In this document: piece after piece, positions 54,288 to 62,349 of the stretch
Position numbering within the stretch: position 1 is the stretch's first letter
Layout of the letters: each line of letters starts with the position of its first letter
Source: an uncultured Sphingomonadaceae bacterium
GTDB taxonomy: Bacteria > Pseudomonadota > Alphaproteobacteria > Sphingomonadales > Sphingomonadaceae
Reading direction: 5' to 3'
DNA length: 64,000 nt
NCBI GenBank assembly: GCA_947489315.1
Contig: CANLCX010000003.1
Span: 186,001-250,000, forward strand
Position numbers and translations under genes: made by a program
Notes under the pieces: generated by a model
Databases searched by the model: none
Told to the model about the DNA's origin: nothing
Seen by the model: only the letters and a program-made list of their open reading frames with translations

Positions 54288-54950
54288 TTAGGAACGGTCC
54301 GGAGAGGCCGTAATGCTAAATGAGTGAAACGCCCGACGGATATGGCTGGTCATCACTGATTTGGCCCAATCGGCATCTTTCGCTGCAAAGGCAGCGATCA
54401 ATTCGTCATGGTCCACTGCCGACTGGTTCAGTTGAATCTTGGAATATTGATGCGCCGTTCGCCGAACGACTGGTTGTTCGACCAGCGCCGGCATTAACTT
54501 GGTCAAGCGAGGCGACTGCGCGCATTCCAATATCAGGTCGTGGAAGCGCCGGTTGGCTTCCAGAAAACATGCGATATCGGGCGGTGACTGGTTCACCGCG
54601 TCTTTCAGCTCTTTGTTTATACCGCGCAATATCTCTAGTGCGTCGTCGTCAATCCTCCGCGCAGCGCGGGCAGCGGCATGGGCTTCCAACATTGCCCGCA
54701 AGGTAAACATCTCATCGACCTCGCCCTCGGACCAGTCAGCCACGGACAGTCTTTTGGACGCGCTGCGGACAACCAGCATTTCATTTTCCAGCCGCCGAAC
54801 CGCATCCCGCACGGAAGTCCGCGACACGCCCGATATCTCGGACAGTTTTTCCTCGGTCAATTGCATGCCAGGAACGGCTTCCCCTTGCAGGATGAAAGCG
54901 CGGATCTTTTGATAAGCAGTTTCGGAGGCGGGCATCATGGGATCGATCAT
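54288..54950 (-). CDS. GntR-family transcriptional regulator, FCD subgroup
   Basis: 220 aa from the ATG at 54950 (a TTG at 54959 is possible). N-terminal winged helix: ETAYQKIRAFILQGEAVPG, LTEEKLSEISGVSRTSVRDAVRRLENE. C-terminal FCD helical domain with metal-ligand residues in NRRFHDLIL, VDHDELIAAF and MTSHIRRAF. FCD regulators bind small carboxylates and recognise palindromes like the TTGTATACAA found on both sides of this gene's neighbourhood. Probably a repressor relieved by a pathway intermediate; this is inference. Confidence 0.92.
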   Translation of the reverse strand: MIDPMMPASETAYQKIRAFILQGEAVPGMQLTEEKLSEISGVSRTSVRDAVRRLENEMLVVRSASKRLSVADWSEGEVDEMFTLRAMLEAHAAARAARRIDDDALEILRGINKELKDAVNQSPPDIACFLEANRRFHDLILECAQSPRLTKLMPALVEQPVVRRTAHQYSKIQLNQSAVDHDELIAAFAAKDADWAKSVMTSHIRRAFHSFSITASPDRS

Positions 54951-54994
54951 ATTCCTCAAGGGCTTTGGCTAATTTTAGTCATAGCGCGAACAGT

Positions 54995-55024
54995 TTGTGC
55001 TTGACGGGGTGATTTTGTATACAA
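54995..55024 (+). promoter_or_regulatory. Promoter with overlapping TTGTATACAA operator upstream of the racemase-fold gene
   Basis: The perfect palindrome TTGTATACAA lies at 55015-55024. Inside it, TATACA (55018-55023) can act as a -10 box, with TTGTGC (54995-55000) as -35 at a 17-bp spacing. Binding at the palindrome would block this promoter, and possibly the divergent gntR promoter. The same core occurs at 53047-53056. Confidence 0.7.
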
Positions 55025-55056
55025 TAGAAGTGCAGTAGGGAGATTTGTCAACTATT

Positions 55057-55809
55057 ATGCCCAATCCAAAACGTATCAAAGTCATTGTTCCGATTCCAAT
55101 GGATGAAGCCGGTGTTGCTGCTCGCGCTGAACAATTGCCCGCTAGTTTCGTTCGCGAAGGTTTCGAACCCGAATTTGTCGCCGTACCTTGGGGTGCGGCG
55201 CTGGGGGACAGCTATCATGATACGATGCTGATGGACTGGACCGTTTTTCAGGCTGGCATCAAGGCGGAAGAAGAGGGCTATGCTGGCGTACTGATCGATA
55301 CGGTTAGTGACAGTGGCATGCGAGCCTTGCGTTCCCGTCTTTCCATTCCCGTTGTCGGACCCGGTGAGGCCGCCTTTGCCGCAGCGATGATGCTGGGTAA
55401 GAAATTCACTGTGCTCACAATGTGGCCAGAATGGTTCCCACTCTATGAGAAAACCATCACCGAATACGGCTGGTGGGACCGGGTCGCTTCACTGCGGTCG
55501 ATTGATACCCGCCCCGATGTCACCGAATTGCTGGCAGGTAAGGAAGAGGTTATCTTCGACAAGCTGAAAGCTGAGGCAACCGCGGCAATGGAAGAGGATG
55601 GCGCGGATGTGATCGTGCTTGGCTCGACGACCATGCACCAGTCGGCAAAATATCTCGATGATAATATGCCGATCCCGGTCCTGAACCCCGGACAGGTCGC
55701 CTATAAATTTCTAGAGACGCTGATTGAACTCGGTCTCACGCACAGCAAAAAAGCGTTCCCGGCACCCGAGGTGCCTAAGGATGATGATATCAGAAAAGGA
55801 TGGTATTAA
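55057..55809 (+). CDS. Asp/Glu/hydantoin racemase-fold protein lacking both catalytic cysteines
   Basis: 250 aa from the ATG at 55057; TTG 55045 is an alternative start, lying only two bases after the AGGGAG ribosome site. The fold resembles hydantoin racemase, maleate isomerase and arylmalonate decarboxylase. The two segments that normally hold the catalytic Cys residues read IDTVSDSGM (instead of a C-x-G-D-P-G type) and LGSTTMH (instead of LGCxxM): Thr/Ser and Ser replace Cys. There is no cysteine in the whole protein. Either it uses other chemistry or it is a binding protein. It overlaps the next gene (TAATG). Confidence 0.85.
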   Translation: MPNPKRIKVIVPIPMDEAGVAARAEQLPASFVREGFEPEFVAVPWGAALGDSYHDTMLMDWTVFQAGIKAEEEGYAGVLIDTVSDSGMRALRSRLSIPVVGPGEAAFAAAMMLGKKFTVLTMWPEWFPLYEKTITEYGWWDRVASLRSIDTRPDVTELLAGKEEVIFDKLKAEATAAMEEDGADVIVLGSTTMHQSAKYLDDNMPIPVLNPGQVAYKFLETLIELGLTHSKKAFPAPEVPKDDDIRKGWY

Positions 55810-56240
55810 TGGCAGATTGGACACCCGGTATGGCAGGACAGGTTCCGCTGCCTTATCCCTTTTACATCGACATCGTCACGAAACGATATTTTGATGGCGT
55901 CGATAACAAGAACTTGACGCAGGTGCTGAATTGTTTTGCGCCTGATGCAATCTTGCATGAGGCCACGTCCAACACGATCCACGAAGGGCGCGATGCGATC
56001 AGTGCGATGTTCGAAAAGCTGTTCGCTGATTTTGAATCGATCTGGCATGGCAATTTCGTCCATGTTGCCGATCCTGCAACCAATGCCGTTTGCTCCCAGT
56101 TCACCGTGTTGATTACACCCAATGATGGTGAGCAGCTTCGCTATGAAAATTGCAACCGCTTCTATTGCAAGGATCGGCTGTTCCAGCATGTCTTTGTCTA
56201 TATGAGTGGCGATAACCTGCTTAAAGAAGGAGAAGCCTGA
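55809..56240 (+). CDS. NTF2/SnoaL-like protein 1
   Basis: 143 aa alpha+beta-barrel (cone) fold of the NTF2/SnoaL/ketosteroid-isomerase superfamily: TKRYFDGVDNKNLTQVLNCFAPDA, EGRDAISAMFEKLF, ending HVFVYMSGDNLL. ATG 55809 overlaps the racemase-fold stop; its stop overlaps the next gene's start (TGATG). Related to the following protein over its whole length (YF-VD-KN near the start and VYMSG-N at the end). Such folds act as isomerases, dehydratases, epoxide hydrolases or hydroxylase subunits; none can be chosen. Confidence 0.85.
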   Translation: MADWTPGMAGQVPLPYPFYIDIVTKRYFDGVDNKNLTQVLNCFAPDAILHEATSNTIHEGRDAISAMFEKLFADFESIWHGNFVHVADPATNAVCSQFTVLITPNDGEQLRYENCNRFYCKDRLFQHVFVYMSGDNLLKEGEA

Positions 56241-56638
56241 TGCAATATGAACCCGGCCTATCCCGTGTAGAGTTGATCGAATTTGCGACCAAAACCTATT
56301 TTGGCAATGTCGATGCAAAAAATATGGATGCTGCTTTGGCGTGCTTCCATGACGAAGCCTTATTCTGCGTGCAGACTAGCTTTACCCGCCATGCCGGGAA
56401 AACTGAGATCAAGCGTATGTTTGAAGATTTCTTCGGTGCTTATGAAACCATTGTCCATCGCGATTTCAATTGCACGGTCGATGAAGCCAATGGCCGTATC
56501 GCCGCCAGCTTTGTAGCAGAACTCACTGATGCCGACGGCAATGTCACATTGCTGAACAACACCAATTTCTGGCGTATGCGCGACGGTAAATTTCAAGAAG
56601 TCTATGTCTATATGAGCGGGGAAAATGTCCTCGTTTAA
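56240..56638 (+). CDS. NTF2/SnoaL-like protein 2
   Basis: 132 aa, tandem paralogue of the preceding gene: TKTYFGNVDAKNMDAALACFHDEA, KTEIKRMFEDFFGAYE, NFWRMRDGKFQEVYVYMSGENVLV. Sharing a base with the previous stop, it is strictly coupled. Two adjacent diverged copies suggest a heterodimer with one active partner. The TonB receptor follows with 58 bp between the stop and the receptor ATG. Confidence 0.85.
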   Translation: MQYEPGLSRVELIEFATKTYFGNVDAKNMDAALACFHDEALFCVQTSFTRHAGKTEIKRMFEDFFGAYETIVHRDFNCTVDEANGRIAASFVAELTDADGNVTLLNNTNFWRMRDGKFQEVYVYMSGENVLV

Positions 56639-56696
56639 AACCAATTTGACGGGTCAAAAGGCCTGCAAACTATTCCATCCAGGGAAGGTATTTAAT

Positions 56697-59243
56697 ATGC
56701 GTCACATCAAGACAACTCTCTCACTCTCAGCAGGCTTTGCCGCTTTGGTTAGCTTCAACCCGGCTTTGGCCCAATCAGCCGGTGATCAAGGTGCCAGCGA
56801 AGGCGCCAATAACAATGACATCATTGTTACAGCGCGGCGTCAGGACGAACTGCTGACCGAGGTGCCGGCGTCGATCACGGTATTTGGTGCGGATGCAATT
56901 GAAAAAACCGGTATCGAGCGGGCGGATGAATTTGTTCAGCTCACCGCCGGTGTAACAATTATTACCGGCACAGCAGAAGCTGGCGATACGCAAATTAATA
57001 TCCGCGGTATTAACGGAACGCGCGATGCTGAAAGTTCGGTGGCGCTTGTCGTTGACGGCATCTTGAAAACCAACACAGCACAGCTCAACCAGAAACAGGG
57101 TACATTGCGCCAGATTGAGGTTCTGAAAGGCCCGCAAGGCGCGCTTTATGGCCGCAACGCAGCGGCGGGCGCGATTGTCATCCAAACCCTGAAGCCTGGT
57201 GACGAACTGGAAGGTGGGATTGAGGCCAGCGCGGCGGAAGACAATACCTATAAGGCATCTGCTTATGTGTCGGTACCGATCGGCGATAGCTCCGGTCTTG
57301 TCTTATCGGGCAATTATACAACCAGCGATGGTTTCTTTCGCAACTCCTTCCAAAATAACGCTGCGATAGTCGATGATCAGGAAACCTGGTCTATCGATGG
57401 TCGGTTTGTTACGCAATTGGGCGATGATACCGAACTGGATTTGAAGGCGCGCTATGCTGATCTTTCAGGTGCATCGATCAATTTCAACGCCTCATTCCAC
57501 CTTCCTAATTTCGCAGGCGTGAATCCGGACTTTTTCGAAGATGTGAACGACCATCCGTTTAATTATTACAGCAATATCCGACCAACCAATGACCAACAGA
57601 CCTTCGAAGCATCGGCCAAGATCGAGCATCGTTTTGATGCCGCTGTCCTGACTGCATGGGTATTATATAGCGATGTGGATCAGCAACTGACCGCAGACGG
57701 TACGTCGGCAGACTTTGCGCGCTTCACTTTTCCTGGTGCAACAGCTGCATCTGTAGCGGCATCCAATAGCTGCTTTGCTACGACGGCGGCGCTGACCGGA
57801 TTTCCGGTTAATTCGCCGGGTTCTGTTGGGGCCAGTCCGGTGCCGTTTATCTTTGATCCCGTTAATGGGTCTACCTTTGGCCCCTATAGCCCAACCACCT
57901 GCGATGGTACGCAATATCAAATTCGCAACCAGACCGACATTAGTGCCGAGGTCCGTTTGGCCTCAGATAGCGATGGTCCGCTGAACTGGCAGGTCGGTGC
58001 TTATTATCTGAACATCGATCGCGATGTCGGGGTTAGCCTTGGCGCTGATCTCGGACAGGGCGTTATTCGTGAATTGTTCAACGATGAAAATAGCACCAAC
58101 CCTACCACCCAGCTCTATTTCGATAATTTCAACACAGATGTTTACGCGGCTTTCGGTTCCGTTGACTGGGAACCCACGGATCGGTTCAATATCGGTGTGG
58201 CGTTGCGCTATGATATCGAAGATCGCAGCGTCAGTAACTTGGTACCAAATGCAACGGATCCGTTTTCTGGTGGGCCGATTAATCCCGGTCAGGCCTTCGG
58301 CCCGATTGCGGATCAATCAGAGACCTTCAAGCAACTTCAGCCGAAAATTTCGCTGCGCTATGGTTTGACGGACGATATCAATCTCTATGCAAACTGGGGT
58401 ATCGGGTTCAAATCTGGAGGTTTCAATAACCAAGGTTCCTCTGCGGTTATTGACCAGAATTTCAATCAGTTTCTTGGCACTAACATCCTGATCGAAGATG
58501 TGTACGACAAGGAAACATCGAGTGCCTTTGAAGCGGGCATCAAGGGCAGCCTGTGGAACGGACGGATGACATTCGATCTAGCGGGCTATTATACGCAAGC
58601 TGATGACGTACAATTTTTCGAGTTTTTCGTCGGGGCTTTTGGGCTCCTTCGGATTGTGTCGAATATCGATGAAGTCGAAATCTACGGGGCGGAGTTTAAC
58701 GCCAATGTAGAGATTATCGATGGCTGGGATATTTTTGGTTCGTTCAATGTGACCGAAAGTGAGATTAAAGAGAACAGCTCCCGTCCAGGTACTGTTGGTA
58801 ACAAATCGCCTTCAACATCCGATTATACGATCAATATCGGTACCCAGGTGGTCGCACCGATTGCGAACGATTTTGATCTGGTGATGCGCGCGGATTATCG
58901 GATTACCGGTCCGACATTTTTCCATACGGTACAGGATGATGTGGGGCCGACATTGTTTAGCGGATTGTTACCCCTACCGGCTGATGCAAATTCTCCGAAC
59001 AAACTGGTACTACCGGCCTTTGTCGGCGACGGTGACTTTTCTCCAACTGAGCGCGAAGCCTTTGGGGTTTTAGATATCCGCTTTGGTCTGGAAGGGGAAA
59101 ACTGGAAAATCACAGCATTCGCGGACAATCTGCTTAACCGCAAATATCTCAACGAGGTTATTCCTGCGGTCGAATTTGGTGGGTCGTTTATCTCACCAGG
59201 TGGTCGCCGCCGTTTGGGTGTCGAAGTCGGATATAAATTCTGA
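56697..59243 (+). CDS. TonB-dependent outer membrane receptor
   Basis: 848 aa from the ATG at 56697 (MRHIKTTLSLSAGFAALVSF, signal cleavage after PALAQ); the frame opens earlier at 56625 but that part overlaps the NTF2 gene and is hydrophilic. TonB box NDIIVTARRQDE, plug domain with INIRGINGTRDAESS and LKGPQGALYGRNAAAGAI, barrel ending VEVGYKF. Typical sphingomonad nutrient receptor rather than a siderophore one by context: it lies in an operon with catabolic genes and probably imports their substrate. Confidence 0.95.
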   Translation: MRHIKTTLSLSAGFAALVSFNPALAQSAGDQGASEGANNNDIIVTARRQDELLTEVPASITVFGADAIEKTGIERADEFVQLTAGVTIITGTAEAGDTQINIRGINGTRDAESSVALVVDGILKTNTAQLNQKQGTLRQIEVLKGPQGALYGRNAAAGAIVIQTLKPGDELEGGIEASAAEDNTYKASAYVSVPIGDSSGLVLSGNYTTSDGFFRNSFQNNAAIVDDQETWSIDGRFVTQLGDDTELDLKARYADLSGASINFNASFHLPNFAGVNPDFFEDVNDHPFNYYSNIRPTNDQQTFEASAKIEHRFDAAVLTAWVLYSDVDQQLTADGTSADFARFTFPGATAASVAASNSCFATTAALTGFPVNSPGSVGASPVPFIFDPVNGSTFGPYSPTTCDGTQYQIRNQTDISAEVRLASDSDGPLNWQVGAYYLNIDRDVGVSLGADLGQGVIRELFNDENSTNPTTQLYFDNFNTDVYAAFGSVDWEPTDRFNIGVALRYDIEDRSVSNLVPNATDPFSGGPINPGQAFGPIADQSETFKQLQPKISLRYGLTDDINLYANWGIGFKSGGFNNQGSSAVIDQNFNQFLGTNILIEDVYDKETSSAFEAGIKGSLWNGRMTFDLAGYYTQADDVQFFEFFVGAFGLLRIVSNIDEVEIYGAEFNANVEIIDGWDIFGSFNVTESEIKENSSRPGTVGNKSPSTSDYTINIGTQVVAPIANDFDLVMRADYRITGPTFFHTVQDDVGPTLFSGLLPLPADANSPNKLVLPAFVGDGDFSPTEREAFGVLDIRFGLEGENWKITAFADNLLNRKYLNEVIPAVEFGGSFISPGGRRRLGVEVGYKF

Positions 59244-59246
59244 TCC

Positions 59247-59876
59247 ATGACAGGCGATAAGGCGGATAATTATGGGGGGGTCTTCGACGGATCGATGGGA
59301 TTTGGTGCAAAACCTGCGCTAATTCTCATCGATTTCGTCGAGGCTTATTTCGATCCGTCCTGTGCGCTTTATGCCGGGGTTGAGGATGCGTTGGAAAACG
59401 CCCTTCGGCTCCGTGATGCGGCACGTGAGGCGGGTATGCTGATCATCTATACGAATGTCAGTTACACCAAATCGATGATTGAAGGCGGGCGCTTTGCCCA
59501 GAAGGTCCCGCCGCTTAAAAATTTCGTCGCGGGGCATCCGATGGGGGCATGGCCTAAGGGGCTGGAGCCAGCGGACGATGAACTGATCATCACAAAACAT
59601 TATCCGAGTGCTTTTTTCGGAACGTCTCTGGCCTCAACCCTGACCGCCAATGGCAATGACAGCTTGATCATTACCGGCCTATCGACCAGCGGTTGTGTGC
59701 GCGCCAGTTGTGTTGATTGTTCGTCGCATGGCTTCATCCCGATCATCGCCGAAGATGCGGTCGGAGACCGGCATGAAGCACCGCATAAAGCCAATTTGTT
59801 CGACATGCAGGCCAAATATGCCGATGTTATGCCGACTGCTGCCATAATAGATTATTTTGGCGAACTCCGGCTCTAG
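59247..59876 (+). CDS. Isochorismatase-family hydrolase, N-carbamoylsarcosine-amidase-like
   Basis: 209 aa cysteine hydrolase. Catalytic triad Asp29 (LILIDFVEAYFD), Lys117 (IITKHYPSAFFGT) and Cys150 (STSGCVRASCVD) intact; the STSGCVRA block is the pattern of N-carbamoylsarcosine amidase and maleamate amidohydrolase (NicF). It should cleave an amide or N-carbamoyl group. It follows the TonB receptor with 3 bp between, so it is part of the racemase-fold operon. Hydrolysing an N-carbamoyl product made by HyuAB would fit, but is inference. Confidence 0.9.
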   Translation: MTGDKADNYGGVFDGSMGFGAKPALILIDFVEAYFDPSCALYAGVEDALENALRLRDAAREAGMLIIYTNVSYTKSMIEGGRFAQKVPPLKNFVAGHPMGAWPKGLEPADDELIITKHYPSAFFGTSLASTLTANGNDSLIITGLSTSGCVRASCVDCSSHGFIPIIAEDAVGDRHEAPHKANLFDMQAKYADVMPTAAIIDYFGELRL

Positions 59877-59889
59877 AAACAGTGAATCG

Positions 59890-61251
59890 CTAGATTGATT
59901 TGTTCCAAGGTCCTGAAATGGCAAGTGTCCTGGTCGGGCTGTAAAGGTTCACGAACATCGTCTGTCCGTCAGGAGAGAAACAGGCACCAGCGGGTTCCGT
60001 CTGAACCCTGATCCGTCCCAGCGCATAGGATTCCCCTCGCGGTGTAACTCCGCGCAAGTGATTGTCCACGGTCGCACTATATTGATCTTCGCAAACAATC
60101 AGATGCCCGTTGGGCGCCACGGTCAGATTGTCACCATAGCTATATTGCCGCCTATCGGTGGATTCCATGAATAGCTGCAACAATCCCGGTGCTCTGGATT
60201 CATCAGCTTGTCCCTCAAAGCGTGATGGCCGGTAGCGCATGATCTGACCCTCTTTGGCCACGCCGCCCGATGTGCAGCAGAAATATAATTCGCCATCGCC
60301 GTGAATCACACCTTCGCCGCGCGCAAATTTCACTGCACCTTCACTGGCTCCGCGCATTCGCAAGTCATCTTCGGGACTTTCGACATTGCTGACATCGATC
60401 CAGCGGACAAATTTCCACGCGCCCGGCTGAAAATTCTGACCCGACCAATTGCGGCTGTCATTGTCCAGCGCTTCGCTGGCAAAAGCGAGCGCCTGTAAAC
60501 GTCCGCCTTTGGCAAGCTGGCCCGCTTCATTGGGGAGGAAGCGGTAGAACAGACTGTCGTTCCGATCCTCTGTCAGATAGACGATCCCGGTTGCCGGATC
60601 GACGGCCGCTGCTTCGTGATTGAAACGCCCCATGGCTTTAAGCGGCACTGGATCTACGAGACCTTCATGTGCTGCCGGTACTTCAAAAACCCAGCCGTGA
60701 TCACGCTTCACATTGTCGCCAGCGCGGGTCATGTCTTCTTCACAGCTCAGCCAGCTGCCCCACGGAGTCACGCCGCCGCCGCAGTTTCTGATGGTTCCAA
60801 TCAGGCTCAGATGTTCGCGTTCTACAGCCAGAGATTTTCCGTCAAGCAGCAAGGTCGTGGTACCCCCCACTAGCGGTTTGCCGTTTGCACTATGGTCAAA
60901 GGTCGCTAGCGTTGACGGGATATCACCAAATGGCCCATCACTGAAATTATTGACCTTTAGTTCATGGTTACGAACCAACGCGATCTTGCCATCCGGCATA
61001 GCGAAGCAGCCCATACCATCGGCGCGGTCGGGAACCCGATTGCCATCCGACATCGCACCGCGAAATTCGGAAATGACGCGATAGGAAAAACCTTCTGGAA
61101 GGTCGAGCAAGCCATCGGGATCGGACTTTAGGGGGCCATGGCCTTTATGAGACATGATAGCCCCGGACCGGGCGAGACTGCTGTGCTGGGCAAAGCCGGA
61201 AAGCGCGAGAGCGGTCAGCCCTCCCGCGAAACTACGTCTGTTCAGCTGCAT
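59890..61251 (-). CDS. PhoX-type (DUF839) alkaline phosphatase-like protein
   Basis: 453 aa. Twin-arginine signal LNRRSFAGGLTALALSG, so exported folded. PhoX/DUF839 beta-propeller: GPLKSDPDGLLDLPEGFSYRVIS, LVRNHELKVN, TPWGSWLSCEEDMTRAG, DPATGIVYLTEDRNDSLFYRF, LTVAPNGHLIVCED (each shown in part). PhoX enzymes use Ca and Fe to release phosphate from esters; many homologues next to catabolic genes are untested. Convergent with the isochorismatase gene. Confidence 0.88.
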   Translation of the reverse strand: MQLNRRSFAGGLTALALSGFAQHSSLARSGAIMSHKGHGPLKSDPDGLLDLPEGFSYRVISEFRGAMSDGNRVPDRADGMGCFAMPDGKIALVRNHELKVNNFSDGPFGDIPSTLATFDHSANGKPLVGGTTTLLLDGKSLAVEREHLSLIGTIRNCGGGVTPWGSWLSCEEDMTRAGDNVKRDHGWVFEVPAAHEGLVDPVPLKAMGRFNHEAAAVDPATGIVYLTEDRNDSLFYRFLPNEAGQLAKGGRLQALAFASEALDNDSRNWSGQNFQPGAWKFVRWIDVSNVESPEDDLRMRGASEGAVKFARGEGVIHGDGELYFCCTSGGVAKEGQIMRYRPSRFEGQADESRAPGLLQLFMESTDRRQYSYGDNLTVAPNGHLIVCEDQYSATVDNHLRGVTPRGESYALGRIRVQTEPAGACFSPDGQTMFVNLYSPTRTLAISGPWNKSI

Positions 61252-61357
61252 ATTTTACGATCCCGTTACTCTGTGGCTTTAAGTTGATTAGCGCAGTTTA
61301 ACGTCCGACCGTTACATATTTTTGAATCGCGGGATAATCATACCAGAGTGGTTCGTT

Positions 61358-62305
61358 TTATTGCATGCCCGCCATTCTGATCGCCAGCGCCGGGTCGGTG
61401 GGATCGGTCCAATCCTGCCGCGCCGCCCATTCCGCTAGTGGTGTGGGCCGGGTTTTGAAATACTTGCCCATTTCGGCGGTATCGGCGATCAACGGGGATA
61501 TCGGCTGCTCGTTGTAGAAGCTGTAAAAGCTCGCCATCCCACTATAAATCGACTTGGGTTCGACCGTCGCCGATCCGGTTACGAGCAGGCTCATCGCCGA
61601 AGCAAATGCGTCGGGTGTCAGGCTTTTGAAAGTAATCGGCTTGCCCGTGACTTCGCTGAGAATGGTTGCGACTTCATCGCCGACCAGCGCCTGCGGTCCG
61701 CCAATGGCATAGCGCCCGCTGGGCAGATTATCATTCTGCAGCGCTTCAACCATGAAGGCTGCGACATCATCGAGACAGATCCAGGATATTTTCAGATCTG
61801 GTTTGGCCGGATAGGCAAATATCGAACTGTTGACGATGGACGGTTTATTCCAACTGCGGATCATATTGTCCATGAACACTTTGGTTTCGAAAATCGCATA
61901 GGTCACGCCGCTGTCCATAATCGCCTGTTCAATCGCCCGGCGGCCATCATGCGCGGGGTTGCCGTTATCTTCATCGGCAACATAGCAGCTGGTGTTGAAG
62001 ACAATCTTGCGGACGCTGCTCGCTTTGGCGGCGGCGGCAATATTGTGGCCCAGCTGAGTTGCTTTTTCCAGATCAAAAACAAAGGGCAGGTGCATCGCAA
62101 TGGCATCCATGCCCTGGGCGGAAGCGATCATCGATTGTTCATCATATAGATCGGCCGATATGGTTTCGACATTGGCAAAAGGCGTGTTGGCCAGCGCTGC
62201 CGGATTGCGCAGTGCCGCCACCGGGCGCATGCCAGCATCCAGCAACCGCTGCAGTAATGGGTGGCCTTGGTCGCCGGTAGCACCGATGGTCAGTATTTTG
62301 ATGAT
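61358..62305 (-). CDS. NmrA-like NAD(P)-binding protein with non-canonical or mutated start codon
   Basis: Atypical SDR of the NmrA group. The first standard start codon is ATG 62245 (TTG 62263 is also in frame), but the essential Rossmann motif (IKILTIGATGDQG) is encoded upstream of both. Between the in-frame stop (TAA at 62345-62347) and the motif there is no ATG, GTG or TTG. A GAGGA ribosome site followed by TAAG ATC ATC AAA suggests translation from the ATC at 62305 (316 aa), or that ATG became ATC by one base change. The rest is ordinary: FNTSCYVADEDNG, AIGGPQALVGDEVA. The first nine bases after the flavoprotein stop precede it. Confidence 0.78.
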   Translation of the reverse strand: MIKILTIGATGDQGHPLLQRLLDAGMRPVAALRNPAALANTPFANVETISADLYDEQSMIASAQGMDAIAMHLPFVFDLEKATQLGHNIAAAAKASSVRKIVFNTSCYVADEDNGNPAHDGRRAIEQAIMDSGVTYAIFETKVFMDNMIRSWNKPSIVNSSIFAYPAKPDLKISWICLDDVAAFMVEALQNDNLPSGRYAIGGPQALVGDEVATILSEVTGKPITFKSLTPDAFASAMSLLVTGSATVEPKSIYSGMASFYSFYNEQPISPLIADTAEMGKYFKTRPTPLAEWAARQDWTDPTDPALAIRMAGMQ

Positions 62306-62349
62306 CTTATCCTCTTTATTCTTCGCGATAATTGGTTTCAGCTGTTAAT

